A stretch of DNA of 64,000 nt from Lepiota brunneoincarnata. Lineage: Eukaryota > Basidiomycota > Agaricomycetes > Agaricales > Agaricaceae. The position numbers were made by a program, and so were the translations under genes. The stretch's first letter is position 1. Every line of letters begins with the position of its first letter. Location: positions 2,914,001 through 2,978,000 of the forward strand of contig JAEBUN010000002.1 of the NCBI GenBank assembly GCA_023014365.1, given 5' to 3'. The notes under the pieces were generated by a model. That model worked only from the letters and a program-made list of their open reading frames with translations, was not told the origin of the DNA and did no database searches. Below, piece after piece: positions 33,711-43,566 of the stretch.

Positions 33711-35683
33711 ATGTCGGTCGTCGCAGACGCTACGACTCCTCTCGCAGATGCGTTGTCGAGCTACGTTGTCCATGTTCGTGCTCACATGCTGCAACAGCCT
33801 GGGCTGAGCCTACTCTTACTTGTCAATGTCCCCATACTGGCTATTTTTTTAAATGTGCTGGGTCAACTGGTGAGTAGACATGGCCGGCACAACAAAAATT
33901 TTATGCTGAGTTAATGCGAAGGTTATTCCCCGAAAAAAGAGCGATCCTCCCGTTGTTTTCCACTGGATACCCATTGTCGGTTCAGCCATCGCATATGGCA
34001 CAGACCCGCTCAACTTTTTCTTCAAGTGCCGTGAAAAGGTGGGTTGACATTTCAAGTTGACCGATTTTTTTTTTGTTTGATGGCATAGTGCAACAGTATG
34101 GCGATGTGTTCACATTCGTTCTTTTGGGCCGTCGTATAACGGTTTCTCTTGGGAGTAAGGGTAACAACTTTGTGCTGGGTGGAAAATCGATTGTATTCAA
34201 TGCTGAGGATGCTTATACTGTGGGTTCGCCTTTGTTACGATGGTCGGGTATCAGCTCATATTTCGCAGCATCTCACAACACCCGTGTTTGGCAAGGACGT
34301 CGCCTACGATGTTCCTAATGAAGTTTTCATGGAACAGAAAAAGTTCATCAAGTTTGGCCTATCTACGGAGAACCTCCGCGCATATGTGGGCATGATCGAG
34401 GAAGAGGTGGAGGAGCTGCTCAAGGTTGATCCGAATTTCCGAGTATACCTCTCCGGCGACACCAAGGAATGGGGTAGTTTTGATGTATTGAAAGTTCTGC
34501 AAGAGCTCACGATCTTGACGGCATCGAGAACTCTGCAAGGTACAGACGTAAGGGCTCGGTTGGACAAGACCTTTGCTGATACATTCAGCGATCTTGACGG
34601 CGGTTTCACCCCCCTCAACTTTTTGTTCCCGAACCTGCCGTTGGAAAGTTACAGGCGGAGGGACGCTGCCCACAAGAAGATGAGCGAGTTCTATATGGAT
34701 ATTGTCAAACAGCGTAGGAATGGCTCGAACAAAGACGTTAGTCTCTTCTCGCCCTCATTCTCGATACCTATGCTCAATTTTCGCCTAGCATGAGCATGAC
34801 CTTATCGCATCCTTGATGCAGCAAAAATACCGTAATGGACGACCGCTGAGAGACCACGAAATTGCACACATTATGATTGGTATGCTTATGGCAGGCCAAC
34901 ATACAAGTTCTGCTACTGGTTCATGGGCACTGCTTCACATTGCCGAGCGCCCAGATATCGGGTGAGTACACAGAAGTCGTCGCATCCCAACTTTGCTTAT
35001 CGATCCCCAACGCAGGGAGGCTCTCTATGAAGAACAGGTCAAATACTTTGCCACCCCAGATGGCAGGCTTCGTGCTATTACCTTTGAAGAGCTTCGTACG
35101 CTCCCTCTCTTGGACTCTGTCATTCGCGAAACCCTCCGCATGCACCCGCCTATCCATAGTATTATGCGTTATGTCCGCGACAATGTAGAGGTCCCTTCCC
35201 GCCTCTCTGCTCCGAACTCAAACTCGACCTACGTTGTTCCCAAAGGTCACTACGTCCTCGCTTCGCCCGCTGTTAGTCAAATGGATCCCGAGATCTGGAA
35301 GGACGCCCAAAACTGGGAGCCCCTGAGGTGGAGTGACCCAGATGGCGCTGCTGTTCAAGCGTACAAGACCTATGAGGATGCACATGGCGAAAAGATCGAT
35401 TACGGATTCGGAGCGGTGAGCAAGGGGACTGAGAGTCCATATCAGCCTTTTGGTGCAGGAAAGCATAGGTGTATTGGCGAGCAGTTTGCGTATTTGCAAC
35501 TGGGCACAATTATTGCAACATTCATTCGGCATATGGAGATTCGCATTGACAAGGTTCCGGAGCATAACTACCACGTGAGTTGCATTTTTTATGTGGGTAA
35601 CAATGGCTTGACTCATGGGTTTATAGACGATGATTACTCTGCCCAAAACACCCAGGACAATTTCGTATAGGCGCAGGAGTTAG
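33711..35683 (+). CDS. ERG11: Sterol 14-alpha-demethylase (CYP51 / ERG11)
   Basis: P450 that removes the 14-alpha-methyl group of lanosterol or eburicol at the ER. A membrane anchor (LSLLLLVNVPILAIFLNVLG) is followed by PPVVFHWIPIVGSAIAYGTD. Next are YGDVFTFVLLGRRITVSLG and, across an intron, DAYT-HLTTPVFGKDVAYDVP, the CYP51 substrate-recognition region 1 with its Tyr retained. EQKKFIKFGLSTENLRAYV follows. The I-helix is MIGMLMAGQHTSSATGSWAL (GQHTSS is diagnostic), ExxR is RETLR and the haem loop is FGAGKHRCIGEQF. The final exon ends SYRRRS at 35681-35683. All key residues are present, so it looks active. Whether this is the genome's only CYP51 or an extra copy cannot be told from the window. 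Confidence 0.96.
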
Positions 35684-35968
35684 GTTGAGATGGAGTACCA
35701 CTAGACTTGCGATGTGCATCGACAACTTAGAGTTTTTTATTGCTACCGTTGCGAGTCACCTGATAGACGATTCTCACGCGAAAAAGATGATGAGGGGTAA
35801 GTGTGGTTGACGGGCCAAGATGTAGGCAGTGTAATCGGGACCCTTGTCGAGCAAGTCGAAGGTTGAGCTTTAAAAATTGATTGTTGATACCCTTGATGCA
35901 CAGTAATGCTGTGAAGATGAGATACCAGTACTCGGTGTTATATCTATTAGAAGTACAATTGAATGTAC

Positions 35969-37995
35969 TCAATGTTCTTTCTCTGGTGCCCTGCCTCTCT
36001 TCCGGAAGAGAACATGTTCTTTACCATCGGGACTACAAACGTAGGAGATCCACCGGTTATCTGGTCGCCTACTGCCCTTTAGCTTGATGTCATAATTCAA
36101 TAATATGTGTGCAAGTGTTGCTTTGATTATATGTCCGGCGAAAAAGCTACGAAAGCGTAGTAATCAATTTGTATTCCACAGAAAGTATCGGCGAAACTGA
36201 CCGGCCGGGACAGGCTTGCTTTCCCAATCCCCAAAGCAACCAATTATCTGAGACAGAAGTGAACGCATACTTTACAGAGAACTCGGTACTGTCTCCAGCT
36301 TCCAGCTGCGCCTGCGCCAACTTGTAAAACCTGAACCCATCAAATATTTCTGGGTTCAAATAATGCTCTCCGTCTTGGTGAACGGCATCACTGGTGACGG
36401 CCACGTATGCTCCGCAAGGCAATTTGATGCCGTTGGAAAAGGTGAAACCGTTGGGATCAACCACCTTACGCAACACAGAAACTGGGAATCGTGAGTCCGT
36501 TAAATGCAAACTGGGTAAGGATTGCCGATTTACCGCCATTCAGTGATGAAAACCTCATGGATTCACGCACGAAACTGTCCAGTTTGTACAGTTTCGCGAT
36601 AGCTGCCTTTGACCAACCCTCAGATTCTGTCACCCGCTGCACTTCTTCTCGGAGTGGTTCGATGAATTCGGGATGAGAGGATATATCGAAGAGAGTGTGC
36701 GTCATCGTCTACATGAACGACTCTCAGTAAACGGGATTAGCCCCGAAAGAAGAGACTTACTAGGGAAGTAGCACGGACAGCAGCTAAATTGACAAGCAAG
36801 ACCCGCATCGCCAAATTCTCCAATTTCGCATCTTCCCCCTTTGCCTCATCAATCAACCACGAAATCAAGTCATCCTAAATTATTAGCAACAATTTTCAAT
36901 TCCACCTACAAAAATTCGTACAGGTTTCTCCTCCCAATCCTTGCCATGCTCCTCCACTGCCCTTAGCCGTTCCTCGATGATGGGTCCAAAGAACTTCAAA
37001 GCTAACTGACGATGCTTCTTGAAAGGAGATAGCAACGGGGCAACGAGTCTATCCCAAAGATTCATGGATTATTTGTGTAAGAGGAACGGGATGGACTTAC
37101 GGATGCATAAATCTGGGTGCCAGATCAATGAGAATCCCCGCGGTGATAATGTCTGCCGGGAATTCAACGAGAAACTTCAAATATTCGGGATTTCTACACA
37201 GTGGTAGCCCTACAAATATCCGATTACTCAGCCGTGTGGAAAGCTGTCTGAGAGTCGGCCAGAGAGGGATACTCAGCCATTCTGCAAAGCTCGTGAATAC
37301 CTTCCCGGAGATGTTCCTGATACCCACCTTTATCTGTAGCTGGTATGAGGTCCTGAACGGCCATAACTGCCTCATCATGTATATCATTGCTGTGGCGAAT
37401 GAATCACAATGACGTTCAACCAAATTTCCAGTAAAACTCACCAGAAAGTTCCAAATCCCACCAGATTCGATTTGACGACCTTAGGATGGTACCAGCTATT
37501 CACAACGTTCCCCTTAATCGTATACTGAAGCTTCAAACCCTATCCAATACCCAGCAGGTCATATTTGGTACCAATCCACGAAAATGATTCGTGCAACACT
37601 TACATCGATAAACCGAGCCGAAAAGCTAACCCCCTCTCCCGCGTTTTTCAATTCCTTCACCATCTCCCCTCCACTAAGGACAATCTCCCAGTACATAGGC
37701 ATGGGCACCTTAAACAGTCCCCTCGGGTATTTCTTGTACCCTTCTTGAAGCATCTCGCGTGCGGACCAAAAGAAACGGATGACATCGATGTAGGACGTCA
37801 GTCGACCAGAATGGCCGATGGCAGGGATGGCATCAAACTGGTATTAGATTGCACCCAGATTAGTGTATGCTTGTAAATAGATACGGTAAGGCATACGGTT
37901 GGTCTGGAGCTATTCAAGTATGCTTTGCAAGCCAGGAGGATGATGAAAGAGCCAGCAAAACAGGAGGTGACTTGGAACGAAGGGGCTTCCAGCAT
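35969..37995 (-). CDS. Cytochrome P450, CYP512-like (P450-3)
   Basis: Paralogue of P450-1 on the minus strand. It starts at 37995 (MLEAPSFQVTSCFAGSFIIL). Exons give YKKYPRGLFKVPMPMYWEIV, FVGLPLCRNPEYLKFLVEF, LALKFFGPIIEERLRAVEE and the I-helix NLAAVRATSLTMTHTLFDI. ExxR is RESMR. RKVVDPNGFTFSNGIKLPCG precedes the haem loop WGLGKQACPGR. The last exon (FFAGHIIKATLAHILLNYDI) ends with RAPEKEH at 35969. In the I-helix the position after the AV pair is Arg, and His is replaced by Gln inside the haem loop, unlike its sisters. The frame is intact through the splices checked. It lies 174 bp downstream of P450-4, head to tail. Confidence 0.92.
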
Positions 37996-38168
37996 TGGTA
38001 GAGGGGAGCCCAGAGACCAGCTTGGAGAGGACTTGAGCGGAGTTGACACGTTGAACTTTGAACTTAACGCTGAAGTGTTGGGGAACCGAACTCTGAACTA
38101 CACCGCCACTGACGTACGCAGCGTATATATTGTTGATCTCGAAATCTACATTCGAATCTACGACAATG

Positions 38169-40197
38169 CTACATCCCCTTTGCATCACTCCTCTTGCGGA
38201 AGAGAAGGTGCTCTTTGCTGTCTGGTATACAGATATATGAGATCCATTGATTGTCTGGACGTCTATCACCCTTCAACTTAATGTCGTAGTTCAACAATAT
38301 ATATGCGACAGTCGTTTTGATCTGGTGCGCAGCTAGAAAGCTACGAATGCAAAACATTATGAACTATGTTCTGCCGAAAGCGCAAGCGAGACTCACCGGC
38401 CAGGACAGGCATGCTTTCCAAATCCCCAAAACAGCCACCCTGACGAGGGTGAAGTGAATGCATGCTTGGAATGAAACTCCGCGCCGTCGTCCCCAGCCTC
38501 CAGCTGGGCTTGCGCCAGCTTGTAAAACCTGAGCCCATCGAACGTCTCTGGATTTGGACAGATCATCTCGTTGTGGTGAATGGCATCGCCAGCAGCCGAA
38601 ACGACGGTTCCATAAGGTAACTTGATTCCGTTCGAAAAGGTGAACCCGTCAGGATTAATCACCTTGCGTGATGCCGAAGCTGGAAATTCTAAGTTTGCGA
38701 GTGGAAAGGTAGGTAAAAACCGCTGACCTACCTCCAGTCATGCCTGAGTATCTCATTGTCTCGCGCACGAAACTATCCAACTTGTGCAGTTTCGCAATAG
38801 CAGTCTTCGACCAACCCCCAGATTCCGTCACCTCCCGCGCTTCTTCCCGGAGTTCTTCAATATATTCCGGGCGAGCAGCAATATCGAAAAGAGTGTGGGT
38901 CGTCACCTGCATAAACACCTTAACCAATGGAATCAGTACAAAAGAACGAAGGGGATTTACCGCAGTAACACTCTGAATCGAGGCAAAATTAGCGAGCAAG
39001 GCCTGCACCATCAAATTATCCAAGCTTGCGTCTTCTCTCTTCACATCGTCGACCAACCACGAAATTAAGTCATTCTTGCGGTGTCCCTGTATTAGCCAAC
39101 ATTCGATTCGCCTTGTTAGAATACACACCGGTTTTCCCTCCCAATCCTTTCCGTACTCCTCTTTCATCCTCAACCTTTCCTCGATAACAGGTCCAAAAAA
39201 CTTCAAAGCCAACCTGCGAGTCTTCTTGTAAGATGAGAACAACGGTCCCAACCAGTCTACCCCAAAGTTTCATCCGATCAGTTTTTCAGGAAGGACGTAA
39301 GAGACTCACGGTTGCAAAAAGCTCGGCGTCGCCTTGATAAGAAACGCAGACATGATAACGTTTCCGGAGTAATCAATGACAAAATCCAGATACTCGGGAT
39401 TTCTACACAGCGGTAACCCTACAAGTACACGATTGCTTAACCGTGCAACTAGCCGCGTGAGTGTGGGGAAAAGGGGGATGCTCTGCCATTCTAAGAAGTT
39501 TCGGTGGGTGATGGGTTGCTTGGGGATGTTAGAAACACTCACCCTTGTCGGTAACTGGTATGAGGTCCTGAATCGCCGCAACGCCTTCATCGTGTATATC
39601 ATCACTGTGATGAATGAATAACAGCCATATCTTTTTAATCCTCCGGAAACTCACCAGCAAGCTCCAAATGATACCAGGTGAGATTGAACAAGCCCGACGT
39701 GATAACTGCCGAACTCAGCGCTGTTTGTGATGGTATACTGATACTGAAATGTCTATCACAATACATTATAGGTTCGTCTCAGAAGATAATCCGGTAGTAG
39801 AACACTTACATCAGTAACCCAAGCCGAAAAACTGAGAACATCCTCCCCCGCCTTCTTGAAGTCCTCCAACATCTCCCCTCCGTTAAGGACAACCTCCCAG
39901 CTCATCAACATGGGGACCTTGAAGGCACCACCCGGATACTTCTTATACCCCTCTCGAAGCACACTTCGCGCAGACCAAATGAACCGAATTGCATCGATAT
40001 AGGACGTCAATCGACCAGAGTGTCCCACAGTTGGGATATCGTGAAACTGGAATTATACTGTGTCCAGCTTAGTATGCAGCAGTGGAGGTGGTTGGGCGTA
40101 CAGTTGGTTTGCGGTCATTCAAATATGCTTTGCAGCCTATGAAGAAAATAAGAGAGCCAATCAGGTAGGTCACTTGGATCGAAGGAGCCTCCAACAT
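38169..40197 (-). CDS. Cytochrome P450, CYP512-like (P450-4)
   Basis: Paralogue of P450-1 on the minus strand. The ATG at 40197 opens MLEAPSIQVTYLIGSLIFF, almost the same N-terminus as P450-2. Further exons give VGHSGRLTSYIDAIRFIW, KKYPGGAFKVPMLMSWEVV, LVGLPLCRNPEYLDFVIDYS, LALKFFGPVIEERLRMKEE and an I-helix NFASIQSVTA in which the usual Thr position is Val. ExxR is RETMR, RKVINPDGFTFSNGIKLPYG follows, and the haem loop is FWGFGKHACPGR. It ends RSDAKGM at 38169. The proximal promoter shares 40-60 bp with P450-2. Divergent from WS4 with a 280-bp shared promoter. Substrate unknown. Confidence 0.92.
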
Positions 40198-40477
40198 GGC
40201 AGGACGAGAGATGTGGAACACCTGCAAAATTTTACATATAAATGTAGCACGTCCATTTCATATATGGCTCCCCCCTGACTCGAGGATAATACTATTCATT
40301 GCGGGTTCATGGCGGCGTCGACTAGAATCCTCTTGGGGACCGAAGAGGAACCGAAAGACACCACAAGGCCTTTGTTCGCTTCCTGTTTGGCCCCGCTCGC
40401 CTCCGCAAATTGTTGGACAACTCACTCGGTCAAGCTCTCAAGGTGAGATCAGTCTTAGGTATCTTTCGTTCGCCACT
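40198..40477. promoter_or_regulatory. Shared P450-4 / WS4 bidirectional promoter
   Basis: A 280-bp spacer between divergent starts. The part nearest P450-4 resembles the proximal promoter of P450-2. No coding sequence seen. Confidence 0.5.
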
Positions 40478-41740
40478 ATGGTCGTCGAAGAAACACAACC
40501 CAGAACAGATGCTACCCTCAGCACGATTGTTGTACTCTGCCTGCCATTCCTCTTAGCATTTCAACTTTCCGCCATCCTCGTTGTCAGACACATAAGTCGT
40601 CTTTGGCGATTGGCTGTCCTTCCTTTCACACTATGGACAGCCTTCCATCTGGCGACGCAGGTCAAACTGGGAGCAAGCGGCGATCCTACGGGCAGGCTGA
40701 ACCAGGGTACCTTTGTAGGTTTAGATGCACGTTCGATCGACATGTTTTCCTAACATCGTTTTCAGTTAATGGGTCTTTTTTCCCTCTGTATGCGTGTCGT
40801 CGGCTGGACGTTCGATGGGGAAAAGTATCAAAGGCTAGACAAACACACGCAGGACAGGTCTATAAACCACGAGTCGCTGGGACATGTAGTCAAGCAATCC
40901 ATTGCTTTGGCAATGAACCCAAGAGGAATCGGCTGGAATTGGGGAAGGAAGTGTCATACAACACCGCCACGAACGGCACGCTCTATGTTCATCCGCCAGC
41001 GAATTCGCACTATCATCGTTCACTTGGTTGTGTTACCCATCTCCCTTCTCTCTGTCAACCTCCTATCTCCTTTGCAAGGCACCGGCAGCATATATGACAT
41101 GTCACTACCCTTCATCCCGCGCCATCTCCTTGCGAGTACAATATCCCTCTTAGTCGCAACCATGGCCTTCACCTTCACGGACTTGACGCACAACATTATG
41201 GCCCTGGTCGCAGTAATGGTATTTCACGATAATCCAGCTTCATGGCCACCATTGTTCAACGCCCCTTCATTATCAACATCAGTTACCGAATTCTGGGGTC
41301 AACGATGGCACCAATTTTTGAGACACATGTTGGTTACTGCTGGTGGAAGACCCCTGCAATCGCTGTTTGGGAGACCAGGGTATATAATGGGTGCATTCCT
41401 TCTTTCCGGCATCTACCATTCTGTCTTATTTTTGGAGCTGGGACAAGTGGCGGATGGTTTAACGATGATTGGATGTTTTCTGGGTATGGGTATTGGTATC
41501 CTTCTAGAAGACTTATGGAAGGCTTGCACGGGACGCCAGGTAGAAGGGACGTTTGGGAGGATATGGACATTCACCTGGCTGTTCTGTTGGTCTAATATCG
41601 CGTTCGACGTTTGGGGTCGGAACGGGATGGTGGCGAACCCGGAGATTCAGCAATTGTTCAGCTCCAGCAAACACTCTCTATCGGGTTTTAGCATCCCACT
41701 TTTTGCAGCGGCGCCTTCTGGAATGGTACCCAAGCTCTAA
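40478..41740 (+). CDS. Wax-synthase-like membrane-bound O-acyltransferase (WS4)
   Basis: Paralogue of WS1. The ATG at 40478 opens MVVEETQPRTDATLSTIVV. Exon 1 holds FLLAFQLSAILVVRHISRLW and LPFTLWTAFHLATQVKLG. One intron (donor GTAGGT, acceptor TTCAG) leads to LMGLFSLCMRVVGWTFDGEK, then NPRGIGWNWGRK, PPLFNAPSLSTSVTEFWGQR, WHQFLRHMLV and LLSGIYHSVLFLE. In this copy the residue before the putative active His is Tyr (GIYHS), where the others have Leu (GVLHS or GILHS). LLEDLWKACTGRQVEGTFGR and FDVWGRNG follow, and the stop is at 41738. About 385 residues, multi-pass. Divergent from P450-4. Confidence 0.86.
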
Positions 41741-42094
41741 GTTCTGGCTATACACTCCGAGTTCTCCTTTTTGACTCGGTTGCGTACAATTGTATATACC
41801 TCGATACCAGAATATGCCTATGCAGAGTCCAGACGAACTTTATAACATTGGCCCGATGTTATTTCCTGCCCACACATCGGACAGGGCTTCTTTTTGATTA
41901 CATCGAATCCTACCATTTAAAACAGACAGTCCCAAGCTATCTTGAATCGTAATCGCCCACGCACCCGCGCCCACCCCTTGATTCTCATGCTTATGTATAA
42001 TAGTAAAAAAAAAGGTGTCTTTTCCGAAACTCGTTGTTTGACCATATTTCCGTTGACCTTGCATTGATTATTTTTGGCTTCTCGTGTTCACCAT
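41741..42094. other. Intergenic between WS4 and fossil module
   Basis: No gene seen. The left part is WS4 3' flank. The fossil module begins around 42095. Confidence 0.45.
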
Positions 42095-42490
42095 GGGTTA
42101 CTTACCAATCAGACTTCGCATCCTTCCTTCCAACTCTCACCAAAATTGGTGTATATGTGCGAGGCGGATAAGAATCTAGTCAACAGGATCACTTTAAAAT
42201 GGACTCGGCGGGTTACCGAATGAGCCTGGGCCGGGCAAGGCGTCGATTGGAAGAACGCATGTAACCTCGCCAATTTCGGTGGGCCCGGGATTTGTCAAGG
42301 CGCGTTGAGACTGAGCGTTGATTTTGACAGAGGGATGATGTAGCGCAGGCGCTTGCACTTTTGGTCGACCAGGAAGATGCTGCGGGATTGGCAATCGACT
42401 TGGTTGGAGGGAAAAGCCGGTTCGCGAGGGATTGGATGCCTCCACCAAGAAAGGAGAGACGGACCTGCTGGGCTGATATTTGGTCCACGA
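42095..42490 (+). pseudogene. Fossil of the NAD(P)-binding gene (internal deletion)
   Basis: This stretch matches the gene at 46159-47042. Its 5' flank (AATCAGA.TTCGCATCC, then CCTTCCTTCC.ACTCTCACCA) is fused near 42145 to sequence matching position 46690 onwards (GAGGCGGATAAGAATCT). About 570 bp, including the ATG and cofactor site, has been lost. Later parts (GGCAAGGCGTCGATTGGAAG, AATCGACTTGGTTGGAGG, AAAGGAGAGACGGAC) are still clear but the frame is broken. It cannot encode a working enzyme. Confidence 0.85.
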
Positions 42491-42494
42491 GAAT

Positions 42495-42650
42495 GTCGGT
42501 GGTATTCAAACCGAACCACCAGCAAGAGGAAGTAAATGACGTCAAACCAAGGAAGAAGTTTGAGGCTCTGTAGCCATAAGTATGGAGCTAAATTCTTGGA
42601 GCGGCGGCTCATTGTTTTGGGACACCACGCATTTAAGCATCGCGGACGAC
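42495..42650 (+). pseudogene. Fossil 3' end of a DUF6534 gene
   Basis: From about 42495 the sequence switches to the last exon and 3' flank of a DUF6534 gene. GGTGGTATTCA, ACCGAACCAC, GCAAGAGGAA and GACGTCAAACCAA correspond to about 12411-12485, and TAAATTCTTGGAGCGGCGGC to about 12534. Only the tail of the gene remains, directly abutting the NAD(P)-binding fossil. Confidence 0.85.
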
Positions 42651-42924
42651 GAAAGTAGCGTTATTATAACGATTCATACTTAATTAACGTATGTGAGGTT
42701 TTGCACGCCGAAGAAATACAGGGATCACGATAAAAGGAACTACCACAGAGTAGGTGGACAGTAACACCATCCGTCCCTACCGATGTTCTGCCTCCTCCCT
42801 CAAACAGTATTCTACAATTGGCTACTTTTCCCTCCCAACACATGAACTTTTGTTAACGCGTCTATTACGGATATGTGGGAGTACAGTCTACGAAATAATA
42901 ACCCCGACAAGGCCACAAAATCTG

Positions 42925-43145
42925 CGTTACCAACGCTTCGCATGCCTCCGAAAGCCACTGAATCAACTTTCCGGTATGTATGCGCAAAGCATATGTGACG
43001 CCATTGTTGCATTGAAACGGTGAGAGATCTCGAGCTGTGTGTGAAATTCGGGACCCACGTCGAATATACAAAGGAAGATGAGAAGCCATAGGAGATGGTT
43101 GCAATCTCGGCACTGGGCACCATAGATGAGAGGAAACAGGACACC
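42925..43145 (-). pseudogene. Fossil 3' end of the PDR ABC transporter
   Basis: Minus-strand remnant of the gene at 12885-18514. It matches the last exon (about 12889-12955), then jumps near 42998 to sequence matching 13487-13618, then 13652-13665. The stop codon region is altered and TMD2 is deleted internally. It ends abruptly at 43145, where wax-synthase sequence begins. Confidence 0.85.
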
Positions 43146-43345
43146 TCTTTGGTATTTCTCTCCATCAAAGTTCCAACCAACCGCGAGTGTGACAAGGGCA
43201 GAAATAACCACCAGCTGAGAGCAATGTTTGAAAACTTGAAGCCGGGTGAATGCATATAAGCTTCACGAAAAGACTCTGATTCAACACGCTCCCGACATCA
43301 CCCAGAAATCATCACAAGGCGCGAGGCTGTCCATAGGGTAAAGGC
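43146..43345 (-). pseudogene. Fossil 5' part of a wax-synthase-like gene
   Basis: Minus-strand remnant matching the exon 1/2 junction of WS1 (about 20390-20604). The encoded VGWNFDGEKYQRG stretch, the intron and part of exon 1 are visible. It then jumps to sequence matching about 20803 onwards, so the start codon and first helices are gone. Confidence 0.85.
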
Positions 43346-43566
43346 AGGAATGGCCACAAAGTCACGGGGCCGAACAAAAGCCGAGAGATAACAATGAAAT
43401 GAAAGCCTTGCAACAAAATGTCGACCCAATTGCATTCATTGGCTAGCCGGCGACCCGGCCTCTGATCGGTATCACAATAGATGTCGACCCCTCAAAGTCC
43501 CAGAGCCAGAAATATATAGTCACTGTCATCGAGAAAAGTCGCTGGTCACTTTCCCGTTGTCTCTCC

